The notes: generated by a model from the letters alone, not told the origin. A stretch of 64,000 nucleotides of DNA from Methylosinus sp. Ce-a6 (GCF_009811655.1 NZ_BGJX01000011.1:40261-104260), one strand, 5' to 3'. Shown: positions 17,093 through 26,391, counted from the first letter of the stretch. Program-made: numbers and translations.

Positions 17093-18487
17093 ATGACTCT
17101 CCAAGGGTCGGACAAGGGCTATAGAAACCGCATCATCTTCGCGAGCCTCGTCGGGACGACGATCGAATTCTTCGATTTCTATATCTACGCCACCGCCGCC
17201 GTGTCGGTGTTTCCGCTGCTGTTCTTCCCCGCCGGCGCGGGCAGCGCGGCGCTGCTCGCCTCCATGGCGACATTCGGCGTCGCCTTCGTCGCGCGGCCGA
17301 TCGGCTCCGTCGTCTTCGGCCATTTCGGCGATCGTATCGGCCGCAAGGCGACGCTCGTCGGCTCGCTGCTGCTGATGGGCCTCGCCACTTTCGCCATCGG
17401 CCTTTTGCCGACCTATCATCAGATCGGCCTGTTCGCGCCGCTCCTGCTCACCATCTTCCGTTTCTGCCAGGGCATCGGCCTCGGCGGCGAATGGTCCGGC
17501 GCCGCTCTGCTCGCCACCGAGACCGCCGACAAAGGCAAGCGCGCGCGCGCCGCCATGTGGCCGCAGCTCGGCGCGCCCTTCGGCTTCATCCTCGCCAATG
17601 GCTTTTTTCTGCTGCTCACCATTCTCTTCGCCTTCGATTCCACTCAGGCGAAGCCGGAGGAGCATTTTCTCGCCTGGGGCTGGCGGCTGCCCTTCCTGCT
17701 CTCCATTCTGCTCGTCACGCTCGGGCTCTATGTGCGGCTGAAGCTGCATGAGACGCCGGTCTTCGCCCGCGCGCTGGAGCGCGGCGAAAAGCTCGAGACG
17801 CCGCTCGTTCACGTGTTCCGCAACAATTCAAAGGAGCTCCTGCTCGGGACCTTCATCATGGTCGCGACCTATGGGCTCTTCTATCTGATGACGACATGGA
17901 TTTTGTCCTATGGCATAGGCAAGGTCGCGCTCGGCGGTCTCGGCATCGGCTATCGCGATTTTCTGGTGCTGCAGCTTCTCTCGGTGCTGTTCTTCGCCGG
18001 ATTCATTCCCGTCTCCGGCCATCTCGCCGACAGGATCGGACGGCGCAAGCTGCTGCTCGCCGTGACTGCGGCGATCATCGTCTTCGGCCTCTCCTTCCGT
18101 TTCTTCCTCTCCAAGGATGTCATCGGAACGGGCGCGGCCGCCGATCGCGGGCTCATCCTTATTTTCCTCAGCATCGGAATGTCGCTGATGGGGCTGACCT
18201 TCGGGCCCATGTCGGCGATTTTGCCGGAGCTTTTCCCCACCAACACGCGCTATACGGGCTCGGGCGTCTCCTATAACCTCGCCTCCATTCTCGGAGCCGC
18301 GCTGACGCCCTTCGTCGCGACATGGCTGGCGCAGAATTACGGAGCGGAATCGGTCGGCCTCTATCTCGCGATGCTCGGCGCCTCGACGATCGTCGCGCTC
18401 CTCTTCGCCAAGGAGACCAAGGCGACCGATCTCGACAGCATGATCGACGAGGTCGTGACCGAGGGCATAGAAAAGACATCGCCTTAG
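17093..18487 (+). CDS. MFS transporter, metabolite:H+ symporter (MHS) family
   Basis: A 464-residue inner-membrane transporter with about 12 hydrophobic segments. It shows the MHS-type start (LVGTTIEFFDFYIYATAA), the loop motif GHFGDRIGRKATL between helices 2 and 3, RFCQGIGLGGEWSGAALL in helix 4 and a second DRIGRRKLL loop in the C-terminal half. This group carries organic acids, osmolytes or sugars; the substrate is not predictable here. The stop codon TAG is part of the abutting family B repeat. It lies between vapC and addA and is not expected in an add operon. Confidence 0.88.
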   Translation: MTLQGSDKGYRNRIIFASLVGTTIEFFDFYIYATAAVSVFPLLFFPAGAGSAALLASMATFGVAFVARPIGSVVFGHFGDRIGRKATLVGSLLLMGLATFAIGLLPTYHQIGLFAPLLLTIFRFCQGIGLGGEWSGAALLATETADKGKRARAAMWPQLGAPFGFILANGFFLLLTILFAFDSTQAKPEEHFLAWGWRLPFLLSILLVTLGLYVRLKLHETPVFARALERGEKLETPLVHVFRNNSKELLLGTFIMVATYGLFYLMTTWILSYGIGKVALGGLGIGYRDFLVLQLLSVLFFAGFIPVSGHLADRIGRRKLLLAVTAAIIVFGLSFRFFLSKDVIGTGAAADRGLILIFLSIGMSLMGLTFGPMSAILPELFPTNTRYTGSGVSYNLASILGAALTPFVATWLAQNYGAESVGLYLAMLGASTIVALLFAKETKATDLDSMIDEVVTEGIEKTSP

Positions 18488-18588
18488 AGCATGTTCCCGA
18501 AAAGTGCGAAGCGGTTTTCGGAAAAGAACATGCGAATTCAAATAACTTTAGAGCGCATTCGGACATGATTTGTCCGAATGCGCTCTAG
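18485..18588 (+). repeat. Repeat family B, copy 1 (full length)
   Basis: A 104-bp element from TAG (the transporter stop codon) to CTAG. The first half has GTTCCCGAAAAGTGCGAAGC and its partial complement; the second half is a perfect 17-bp stem (TAGAGCGCATTCGGACA, 18549-18565, with its complement 18571-18587) around TGATT. Confidence 0.85.
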
Positions 18589-18652
18589 AGCGTTTCCAGC
18601 CGAAGCGGACGCCGGTTCGGCGGCGGAAACACGTCAAAACAAAAGACTCTAG
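18585..18652 (+). repeat. Repeat family A, copy 4 (lacks hairpin half)
   Basis: A 68-bp derivative running from CTAGAGCGTTTCCAGCCG to GACTCTAG. It shares its terminal CTAG with the family B element before it and the family C element after it, so the three are nested end to end. Confidence 0.8.
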
Positions 18653-18841
18653 TGGCCTGCGTCAATGAAAACGACGATGTTCGAGCCCCCTCCCCAACCC
18701 TCCCCCGCTGCGCGGGAGAGGGAGCAGATTCGGCGCTTCATCAAAGATTCGCGAGACGTTGCCGCCCCCCTCTTCCGCGCAGCGGGGGAGGGTGAGGGAG
18801 GGGGCTTTCGGGTCTTCGGTTCGAGTGACGTAGGCCACTAG
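18649..18841 (+). mobile_element. Repeat family C (MITE-like), copy 2
   Basis: A 193-bp element with 16-bp terminal inverted repeats, CTAGTGGCCTGCGTCA (18649-18664) and TGACGTAGGCCACTAG (18826-18841), 15 of 16 matching. It ends 8 bases before the addA start codon and so replaces any native leader of addA. The same size, ends and interior as the copy at 9783-9975. Confidence 0.8.
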
Positions 18842-18849
18842 AGCCGGCC

Positions 18850-21800
18850 ATGAGCGACAGACGCCCCATCGCCAAGGACACGCGGGAGCGGCAGCGCGCC
18901 GCCTCCGATCCCGCGCGATCGGCCTGGGTGGCGGCTCATGCGGGCTCGGGCAAGACGCATGTTCTCTCGCAGCGCGTTGTGCGTCTGCTGCTCGCCGGCG
19001 CGCCGCCCTCGGGCATTTTGTGCCTCACCTACACAAAGGCGGCGGCCGCCAATATGGCGGCGCGCATCTTCGATATTCTCGCCGGCTGGGCGCTGCTCGA
19101 CGATGCGGCGCTGACCTCGGCCATTCTCGCGACCGGCGCGCCGCAGCCGTCGCGCGCCGAGCTCACCTTCGCGCGCAGGCTCTTCGCGCGCACGGTGGAG
19201 ACGCCGGGCGGTCTGAAAATCCAGACGATCCACGCTTTTTGCGAACGCATCCTGCATCTCTTTCCCTTCGAGGCCAATGTCTCGGCCTCCTTCCGCGTGC
19301 TGGACGATCTCGAGCGCGCCGAACTTTTGGAGCGCGCGCGGCGCCAGACGCTCGCCCGCGCCGTGCTGGACGAAGGCGAATTGCGCGCGGCGCTGGAGAC
19401 GGTGTCGCGGCTCTGTTCCGGCGGCGGCTTCGACGAGCTCATCGCGGAGCTGCTCGGCCATCGCGCGGCGCATCGCAATCTCTCTTCCGGCGACTATGCG
19501 GAGCTGCTGCGCGAGAGGCTGGGGCTTCTCGAAGGCGAGACGCTCGCGGCGATCGAGCAGAAGATCGTCGATGGCGGGATCGGGCCGCGCGATTGGCCGA
19601 GGATCGCGCAGGCATTGCGCGGCGGCGGAGAGAATGACGGCAAGCTCGCGGCGCAATTGACGATCGCCGCTGGGCTCGCCGGAACCTCCGCCTGCGCCGA
19701 CGAATATTTGGCGGTTTTCTTCAAGAAGGACGGCGAGCCGCGGGGGCTCGGCAAGCAGAAGATCATTTCCGCGACGCTCCAAAAGCAGCAGCCCGCATTG
19801 CTCGCGCGGCTCGAGGACGAGCGCGACCGGCTCGTCGTTCTGGTGGAGAAGCGCAAGGCGGCGGCGGCGTTCGATCGCTCCATGGCGCTGGCGCGGCTCG
19901 GCGACGCGATCCTCTCCGATTACGAGCGGATGAAGAGCAATCGCGCGCTCTTCGATTTCGACGATCTCATCGAGCGCACGCGCCGGCTGTTTCGAAGCTC
20001 GAGCCCGTCCTGGGTGCTCTACAAGCTCGATTCGCGCATCGACCATATTCTCGTCGACGAGGCGCAGGACACGAGCGCCGCGCAATGGGACATATTGGCG
20101 GCGCTCGCCGATGAATTCTGCGCCGGCGCCGGCGCCTCGCGGCGCATTCGCACCTTCTTCGCCGTGGGCGACGAGAAACAGTCGATCTTCTCCTTCCAGG
20201 GCGCGGCGCCGGAAAAATTCGACGCCATGCGCCGCGATTTCGCGCGCCGCTTCCGCGACGCCGAGCAGGGCTTCGAGACGGTGCGGCTGACGCGCTCCTT
20301 CCGCTCCTCGCCGCAGGTGCTGAGCGCGGTCGACATCGTCTTCTCGGTGGAGGAGACACGCCGCGGACTCTCGGCCGACCCGCAAGAGCCCGCGCCATTG
20401 CACGAAGCGTGGAAGACCGACGTGCCCGGCCTCGTCGAAATCTGGGAGCCGGAGGCGTCCGCGGGCGCGGAGCCGCCGCAGGATTGGCGCCTGCCGCTCG
20501 ACTATGTGAACGAGGCCGGCCCGCCTGCCCGCCTCGCGCGCAAGATCGCGCGCAAGGTGAAGGCGCTGCTCGCGCCGGAGAATGGCGAATGCGTCGAGGA
20601 CAGGGGCGCGACCCGCGCCATGCGCGCCGGCGATGTGATGATCCTCGTGCGCAAGCGCGACGCTTTCTTCGAGGCGGTCATTCGCGCGCTGAAGGCGGAA
20701 GCGATCCCGGTCGCGGGCGCCGATCGCCTCGATCTCTCCGGCCATATAGCGGTGATGGATCTCGTCGCGCTCGGCCGCGTCGCGCTGCTGCGCGAGGACG
20801 ATCTCACGCTCGCGACGCTGATGAAATCGCCGCTTCTGGGATTTTCCGACGACGATCTCATCGCGCTCGCGCCCGCGCGCGAGGGCTCGCTGTTCGCCGC
20901 TCTGGCGGCGGCGTCGCAAGCCGCGCATAGGGAGGCGGCGGCGCTCGTCGAACGCTGGTCGGACGAGGCGCGCAGCCGCGCGCCCTTCGATTTCTACAGC
21001 CATATTCTTTGCGCCGGCGGCGGCCGCGAGCGGCTCGTCGCGCGGCTCGGGCATGAGGCCAATGACGCGATCGACGAATTTCTGCGCCTCGCCCTCTCCT
21101 TCGAGCGGGAGCAGGCGCAGGGCCTCGCGGGGTTTCTGGCGAGCGTCGAGACGCTCGAGCTCTCGGTCAAGCGCGACATGGAGGCGGCCGGCGACGCCGT
21201 GCGCGTGATGACCGTGCACGCCGCCAAAGGGCTCGAGGCGAAGATCGTCTTTCTGCCGGACACTTGCGGCGGCCCCTCCGGCCGCCACGATCCGAAGATC
21301 TTCCGGCTCGGCGAGGAGGATGGCGCGACGCTCGTCTGGTCGACCGCCATGGCCGCCGACCCGCCCGCGGTCGCCGAGGCGCGCGAAGCGCTGCGCGAGG
21401 CGGCGCGGGAGGAGCATCGCCGGCTGCTCTATGTGGCGCTGACCCGCGCCGAGGAGCGGCTCTATGTCGGCGGCTTCCATGGGCCGAAAGGGCGCGGCGC
21501 CGGCTGCTGGCACGACGCCATCAGCAATGCGCTCGAGCCCTTTTGCGCGCGCGCGCCGGACCCGCTCGACGAGAGCAGGACGATTTTGCGCTATGGCGAA
21601 GCCGGTCCTACCGAGGCCGTCGCCGCGGAGCCCCGCGCGGCCGCGACGGTCGTCGTCCCGGCTTATGCGCGAGAGCCCGCGCCGCGGGAGGATGCGCCGA
21701 CCCCGCCTCTTCGACCCGCCACTGCGCTGGCGGCGGCCGATCCTTTCGCCTTCGGGGAGGAGGCCGTCGCGCCGACGCGCCGCGACCGCGAGAGGCTGCT

Positions 21801-22302
21801 CGTCGGACGGCTCACTCACGCGCTGCTGCAGCGCCTGCCGGACACGCCGCCGGAGCGGCGCGTGGAGGCGGCGCTGCGCTTTCTGGAGCTGCGCGGCGCG
21901 CCGCTCGAGGCGGAGGCGCGCGAGCGGCTCGTCGCCGCCGTGCTCGCCGTCATCGGCCATGCCTCGCTCGCGCCTTTGTTCGGGCCCGGCTCGGCGCCGG
22001 AGGTGGAGATCGTCGCGCGCCTCGAGGGGCCGCGCGGCGAGATCGCCATTTGCGGCCGCATCGACCGGCTCGCCGAGGCGGAAGAGGAGGTCATCGTCGC
22101 CGATTTCAAGACCGGCGCGCCGCGCCATCCGGCGACGCCGGCGCAATTGCGCCAGCTCGCCGTCTATCGCGCCGCGGCGCGGCGGCTCTATCCCGGCAAG
22201 AGGGTCCGCTGCGCGCTGATCTTCACGCAGAGCGCGACGATAGAGGAGCCCGAGCCCGAGGCGCTCGACGCCGCGCTCGAGGCGATTTTGCGGGAGGTCT
22301 GA
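18850..22302 (+). CDS. addA: Double-strand break repair helicase AddA
   Basis: A 1150-residue UvrD/RecB-type helicase-nuclease, the motor subunit of AddAB. Walker A is AHAGSGKT at 29-36; helicase motif II is in LVDEAQDTSAAQWD; motifs in VGDEKQSIFSFQGA and MTVHAAKGLEAKIVFL are intact; the C-terminal nuclease carries VADFKTG (1083-1089) and QLAVYRAA. The ATG at 18850 lies 8 bases after a MITE-like repeat and has no visible Shine-Dalgarno, which is odd for a gene normally translated behind addB. Inverted family B repeats lie on both sides of the region. Confidence 0.93.
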   Translation: MSDRRPIAKDTRERQRAASDPARSAWVAAHAGSGKTHVLSQRVVRLLLAGAPPSGILCLTYTKAAAANMAARIFDILAGWALLDDAALTSAILATGAPQPSRAELTFARRLFARTVETPGGLKIQTIHAFCERILHLFPFEANVSASFRVLDDLERAELLERARRQTLARAVLDEGELRAALETVSRLCSGGGFDELIAELLGHRAAHRNLSSGDYAELLRERLGLLEGETLAAIEQKIVDGGIGPRDWPRIAQALRGGGENDGKLAAQLTIAAGLAGTSACADEYLAVFFKKDGEPRGLGKQKIISATLQKQQPALLARLEDERDRLVVLVEKRKAAAAFDRSMALARLGDAILSDYERMKSNRALFDFDDLIERTRRLFRSSSPSWVLYKLDSRIDHILVDEAQDTSAAQWDILAALADEFCAGAGASRRIRTFFAVGDEKQSIFSFQGAAPEKFDAMRRDFARRFRDAEQGFETVRLTRSFRSSPQVLSAVDIVFSVEETRRGLSADPQEPAPLHEAWKTDVPGLVEIWEPEASAGAEPPQDWRLPLDYVNEAGPPARLARKIARKVKALLAPENGECVEDRGATRAMRAGDVMILVRKRDAFFEAVIRALKAEAIPVAGADRLDLSGHIAVMDLVALGRVALLREDDLTLATLMKSPLLGFSDDDLIALAPAREGSLFAALAAASQAAHREAAALVERWSDEARSRAPFDFYSHILCAGGGRERLVARLGHEANDAIDEFLRLALSFEREQAQGLAGFLASVETLELSVKRDMEAAGDAVRVMTVHAAKGLEAKIVFLPDTCGGPSGRHDPKIFRLGEEDGATLVWSTAMAADPPAVAEAREALREAAREEHRRLLYVALTRAEERLYVGGFHGPKGRGAGCWHDAISNALEPFCARAPDPLDESRTILRYGEAGPTEAVAAEPRAAATVVVPAYAREPAPREDAPTPPLRPATALAAADPFAFGEEAVAPTRRDRERLLVGRLTHALLQRLPDTPPERRVEAALRFLELRGAPLEAEARERLVAAVLAVIGHASLAPLFGPGSAPEVEIVARLEGPRGEIAICGRIDRLAEAEEEVIVADFKTGAPRHPATPAQLRQLAVYRAAARRLYPGKRVRCALIFTQSATIEEPEPEALDAALEAILREV

Positions 22303-22324
22303 AAGCGAGAAAAAGACGCGGATG

Positions 22325-22396
22325 CGCTCTAAGGTTATTTGAATTCGCATGTTCTTTTCCGAAAACCGCTTCGCACTTTTCGGGAACATGCTCTAG
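22325..22396 (-). repeat. Repeat family B, copy 2 (inverted, partial)
   Basis: The first half of the family B element in reverse orientation, ending GGGAACATGCTCTAG just after addA. With copy 1 it brackets addA as an inverted pair about 3.8 kb apart. Confidence 0.85.
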
Positions 22397-22489
22397 CGGC
22401 TTCAGCCGAAGCGGACGCCAGTTCCGGGCATGAAGCTATTTAAAAATAGCCGAGAGTCTTTACCGTGTTTCATTGAAACGCCTCTCGGA
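22395..22489 (+). repeat. Repeat family A, copy 5 (degenerate)
   Basis: Diverged copy beginning CTTCAGCCGAAGCGGACGCC and ending around CGTGTTTCATTGAAACG. The remaining bases to 22705 hold no gene or motif that I can support. Confidence 0.55.
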
Positions 22490-22705
22490 GGATCGCTCCA
22501 TGCATTGCGGCGGATAAGGTCGAGCGACATGAGAGCCGGGCCGACCCGCCGTCCTTTCCCCGCTGACGCAATGTGATCTTTTCATGCGTCGCCTCGTTCA
22601 TGATTCCGAAGCGGCGCATGTCTGTCAGCGTCGATGAGGCCGCGCGCGGCGCGGCTGATCGTTTCGCTCAGGCTTTCGTCGCCGATCTGTTCGCTGCGGG
22701 CGAAC

Positions 22706-25174
22706 CTACCGCCGCAGCAGGCGCTCGAAATAGTCGAGCTCCTCGGCCGGCCTCTCCGGCTGGCCGAGACGGCGGCGCAGCTCTTCCTGCACGCGGCGGG
22801 CGCGCACGGCCGGCGGCAGGCCGAGCGGATCGTAGCGGCCGGCCTCGGAGCCGGAACGGCGCCCGCTGGGGCGGCCGAGCGGATCGGCGCCCTCGCCCGG
22901 CCGCATTCCGGCGCGGCGGCCCCGGCGGCCGTTCGGGCCCTCGCCTTCCTCCCCCTCGCCCGCCTGCATGCGCGAGGCGAGCTGGTCGGCCCCGCGCCGC
23001 AGCGACTGCAAGGCGCGGCCCTGCGCGTCCACCGCGCGTCCGGCGCCCTCGCCGCCGGGGCCGAGCGCCTTCTCGGCCTCCTTCATCGCCTTCGCGGCGT
23101 CGGAGAGATCGGGCGAGGCCTCGCCCGCGCGGCGCAACCTGTCCTGCTCGCGCTCCAGCCGGTCGCGCAGCGCCTTCTGCCGCGCCCGCGCGTCATCGGC
23201 CGACTGGCCCTTGCCCGGACGTCGCGGCTCGCCGCCGCCCTGCTGACCGGCGCGATTGGTCTCGTCGCGCAATTGCTGCTCCTCGCGCGTGAGCCTGTCG
23301 AGCTCGTCCAGCGCGCGCGACATCTCCCGCGCGCTCGGATCGGCGCGGCCGGCCTGCGCCGGGCGCAGATTCTCGAGCACGTCCTGCAGATCGTCGAGCA
23401 ACCGCTGCGCCTCTTCGAAATCGCCGGCGCGCTCGGCCTTCTCGATCTCGCTCAGCATGGAATTGAGATCGTCTTCCGTCAGCATGCGCTGGTCGCCCGG
23501 CTCGGGCGCGGCGCGCTCGGCGTTCTTGCCGTTCTTTTGGCCGAGGCCGTTCAAAAAATTCTCCAGCGCCGCGCGCAGATCCTGCGTCAGCTTGGCGATC
23601 TCCTCCTCGCTCGCCCCGCGCGCCAGCGCGTCGCGCAGCTCCTTCTGCGCCGCGCGCAGATCGCGCTCGGCCCGAGAGACGTCGCCCTCCTCGAGCGAGA
23701 GCGCCATCGCCCAGAGGAGATCGGCGGCCTCGCGCAGATCGGCGTCGTCGCGCGCCCTTTCCAGCCGGCCTTTCGCCTCGTTCAGGCCCAGAAAAATGGC
23801 GGAGGGCGTCTCGAACAGCGCCGAGCCGAGCAATAGCGCGTCGACCGCCGTCAGCACGCGGGCGAAATGATCCGGGTCGAGCGCCAGATTGCGGCGCTGC
23901 TCGGCGAGCGCGCGCGCCAGCGGCTTGGCGAAGCGCCGCTCCGGCAGAGTGACGTCGAGCGGCGCGGAGAAGCCGTCGTTGCCGCCCTCGTCATGGGCGA
24001 CGAGCGTCAAAGCGACGCGCGCGCCGGCCCAGGGGTGATCGGAAAAATCCAGCGTCGCCTTGCTCTCGCCGAGGCCGCCGCGCGTCGGCGGCACGGGCAG
24101 GGCGAGCCGCGGCGGCGGATAGAGCGAGCGGCTCGGCCGCGCGCCGGCGGGCAGGGCGGCGACGGCCTCCGCCGCGACGACGCCGTAATCATCGTCGGTG
24201 CGGAAGCCGAGCGTCATCGTGCCGCGGGCGTTGTTGCGCGGCGGCTCCGTGATCTCGATCGTCGGCGCGCGGTCCAGGATCGCCTGAATGCGGAACTCGC
24301 CGGCGCCGCGCAGCGCGAGCGAGGCGTCGCCCGCGAGCTTGAAGCGCGCCTCGGCCTCGCCGCTCGCCTGTCGCTGCTCGCCGCCCTCGATCGGCGCGAG
24401 ACCGCCGCTCGCTGTCGCCGCGCCGCGAAGGCCGAAGCTGCGAACGACGAGCGTGGAGCTCACCGGAACAAAAATCCGCGCCCAGGGCCCTTCGGCGCGC
24501 TGAGGCAGCATGATGGGCGGGCGGCCCGTATAGGCGGGCGGCTCGAACCAGGCGTCGACCCGCGCGCCCGAGGCCGAGGCGGGGCCGCTCTCCCAGTCGA
24601 AAGCGGCGAGGAGCCGCGTCTCGCGATCCGGCCCGGCGACGAAGGCGGCGGCCACGGCGGCGACCAGCGCCGCGGCCCGCAGCGCGAAGGGGTCGCGCTG
24701 CGGCAGGCCGGGGTCCGGCGGCGGCGGCTCGACGCTCGCGAGCTTTCGCTCGAGCCGGCTGCGATGCAGCGCCCAGAGCGCCCGCGTCGCCGGGTCCTCG
24801 GCGCCGTCGGCGAGCGTGTCCTCGAGCGAGGAGGCCGGGCGATGCAGGGCGCCCGGCGCGGCGTCGAGCCGCGCCAGCGCCTCCCGCCGCCCGGGCGTCC
24901 CGGCGACGAGGCCGCGCCCGACGATCCACAGCGCCGCCACGGCGAAGGCGCCGACGCCGAGCGCGCGTCCCGTCGCGCCGACCTCCAGCCAGAGGCCGGA
25001 GAAGGAGACCGCGAGAAAGAAGAAGAGGAGAGTCGCGAGGCCGGCGGCGACGCGCGCCAGCCGCTCGACGGCGAGCGCCGTGAGGGAGCGTCGCACCAGG
25101 CGCTCCAGAATCGGCGAGGCGTCGTCCCGGCCGCCATCCGGCTCGTCGCTCGGTCTCTTGCGCCAAAGGATCAT
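22706..25174 (-). CDS. TIGR02302/DUF4175 family membrane protein
   Basis: An 822-residue protein of an uncharacterised alphaproteobacterial family. Two or three hydrophobic segments lie near the N-terminus (about 45-65, 70-90, 160-180), followed by a periplasmic beta-rich region containing the DAWFEPPAYTGRPP segment typical of the family. The second half is a long, charged, Gln/Arg/Glu-rich helical region with many Asp/Gly runs, probably coiled coil. Length fits the family. No catalytic motif is visible. It is transcribed alone, with a family A repeat 24 bases upstream of its start. Confidence 0.8.
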   Translation of the reverse strand: MILWRKRPSDEPDGGRDDASPILERLVRRSLTALAVERLARVAAGLATLLFFFLAVSFSGLWLEVGATGRALGVGAFAVAALWIVGRGLVAGTPGRREALARLDAAPGALHRPASSLEDTLADGAEDPATRALWALHRSRLERKLASVEPPPPDPGLPQRDPFALRAAALVAAVAAAFVAGPDRETRLLAAFDWESGPASASGARVDAWFEPPAYTGRPPIMLPQRAEGPWARIFVPVSSTLVVRSFGLRGAATASGGLAPIEGGEQRQASGEAEARFKLAGDASLALRGAGEFRIQAILDRAPTIEITEPPRNNARGTMTLGFRTDDDYGVVAAEAVAALPAGARPSRSLYPPPRLALPVPPTRGGLGESKATLDFSDHPWAGARVALTLVAHDEGGNDGFSAPLDVTLPERRFAKPLARALAEQRRNLALDPDHFARVLTAVDALLLGSALFETPSAIFLGLNEAKGRLERARDDADLREAADLLWAMALSLEEGDVSRAERDLRAAQKELRDALARGASEEEIAKLTQDLRAALENFLNGLGQKNGKNAERAAPEPGDQRMLTEDDLNSMLSEIEKAERAGDFEEAQRLLDDLQDVLENLRPAQAGRADPSAREMSRALDELDRLTREEQQLRDETNRAGQQGGGEPRRPGKGQSADDARARQKALRDRLEREQDRLRRAGEASPDLSDAAKAMKEAEKALGPGGEGAGRAVDAQGRALQSLRRGADQLASRMQAGEGEEGEGPNGRRGRRAGMRPGEGADPLGRPSGRRSGSEAGRYDPLGLPPAVRARRVQEELRRRLGQPERPAEELDYFERLLRR

Positions 25175-25197
25175 TTTTCGGCTCCCCGCGGGACAAT

Positions 25198-25302
25198 TAG
25201 AGCGTTTCCAGCCGAAGCGGATGCCGGTTCGGCGTCCGGAAACGCGTTAAAACAAAAGCCTAGGGTCTTTCCGTGTTTCAATGAAACACGGAAAGACCCT
25301 AG
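25198..25302 (+). repeat. Repeat family A, copy 6 (full length)
   Basis: The best-preserved hairpin: CTAGGGTCTTTCCGTGTTTC (25260-25279) pairs perfectly over 20 bp with 25283-25302 around an AAT loop. It is upstream of the TIGR02302 gene. Confidence 0.9.
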
Positions 25303-25495
25303 CGCGCGAGCGCTCGGGCGCCGCAGCCTCGCCCGTCGACGAGACTACGCTGTTTCCGCTATTTGCGAAAATCTCGCGGCGAAATCGCGTCAGAAGGCCG
25401 ATGCGCCGGCCGTCGCCGCGCCCGCGCCGTCCTGGCGCCGCGTCGCGAGAGCGCAAAACTCGACGTCATCGCGAAAGCGCGATCGACACGAAAGC

Positions 25496-25993
25496 TCAAT
25501 CGATACGGATGCGGCTCTTGGAGCGGAACATCTCGCGCCCGTCGCGCGCAGCGATCAGCACGAGATCGCGCCAGCCGGATTCGATGACGATCGGCGCCTC
25601 GTAGCGGCCGGGCGCGGTCTCGACGAGATCGACGGCGACGTCCTTGCGGCCGTCGACCGGCGCGCGGACTTCGGCGGCAAGCTTCAGACCGGCGAGCGCG
25701 CCGCTCTTGTCGCGCAGCGTGATGGAGACGAGGCTCTCCCATGCGCCGCGGCGCAGAATGGTCGCCTCCACCTTCCAGTCGCGCGCGCTCTGCTCGCGCG
25801 CGCCGGCGATGTCGAGATTATAGGCGAGGCCCTTCTCGTAAGCTCTTCTCGTGTCCTCGCCGCGCAAGGTCGAGACGGCGGCGTAGATCATCACCCCATC
25901 GACGAGGCCGAAGAAGAGGACGAGCAGCGCGAGAGCTTCTGTGCCGCCGAGGCGGCGCTGCGGCGCCGCGCGCATCAGATTTGTCTGCGACAT
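25496..25993 (-). CDS. FixH family protein, stand-alone
   Basis: A 165-residue membrane-anchored protein. One hydrophobic segment lies at about residues 20-41 and the periplasmic part follows, with the FixH-like pattern YEKGLAYNLDIAGAREQSARDWK and a later beta-rich domain. FixH belongs to the FixGHIS set that assembles cbb3 oxidase and its copper supply, but fixG, fixI and fixS are absent here. ATG 25993 has an AGGAGAAG ribosome site. A perfect FNR/FixK box lies about 170 bases upstream, which supports oxygen-regulated expression. Confidence 0.75.
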   Translation of the reverse strand: MSQTNLMRAAPQRRLGGTEALALLVLFFGLVDGVMIYAAVSTLRGEDTRRAYEKGLAYNLDIAGAREQSARDWKVEATILRRGAWESLVSITLRDKSGALAGLKLAAEVRAPVDGRKDVAVDLVETAPGRYEAPIVIESGWRDLVLIAARDGREMFRSKSRIRID

Positions 25994-26123
25994 GGACTTC
26001 TCCTCATGGAGTTACGAAAACGTCTCTCGTCGAGACCGACGCTTCGGCGTCTGTCGATCCTCGCAGACTGGGGAAAACAGCGGATGCGTCGCCGATGCGA
26101 GGGGCTGCGCGTCTTTCGTCTTC

Positions 26124-26147
26124 GATCGCGCGAAAGAGTCTATCGCT
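26124..26147 (-). promoter_or_regulatory. Tentative -10 region for fixH
   Basis: On the minus strand, TAGACT (4 of 6 matches to TATAAT) falls at the spacing expected if the FNR/FixK box is centred near -41.5. This would give a leader of roughly 135 bases. Position estimated by eye. Confidence 0.3.
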
Positions 26148-26163
26148 CGCGCGAAGCGGCGGT

Positions 26164-26177
26164 TTGATATCGATCAA
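26164..26177 (-). promoter_or_regulatory. Perfect FNR/FixK box upstream of fixH
   Basis: TTGATATCGATCAA has both half sites (TTGAT and ATCAA, 4-base spacer) identical to the anaerobox consensus bound by FNR and FixK proteins. It is the only such site I found in the window, and it sits in the leader of fixH, a gene class classically under FixK control. The 400-base stretch 25994-26391 otherwise holds no gene I can support. Confidence 0.7.
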
Positions 26178-26391
26178 GAAAAGCGGCTCGCGCCTCGCGC
26201 TGCGCACAAATGTCACAGGCAAATGAAATTCGGACGTTATTTTCCGCGCAATTCTGGGACTTGCGCGAGTGGCGCCGCAACGCGCAGACGTTAAAAAACG
26301 AGACGCGCGCCCATTTGTCGCAACGCGAAGCGTAAGGGCGCGCAGAAATTCGACATGCGAAACGGCCATTCGCGGCGATGATTTTCTCGGC

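Noticed and set aside
9676..18841. CRISPR array formed by the clustered repeats
   Set aside because: Repeats are palindromic, few, and not separated by uniform unique spacers; no cas genes.
12986..22389. Long minus-strand frames opposite addB (12986-15994) and addA (18838-22389)
   Set aside because: Shadows of the real genes; highly basic, low-complexity translations.
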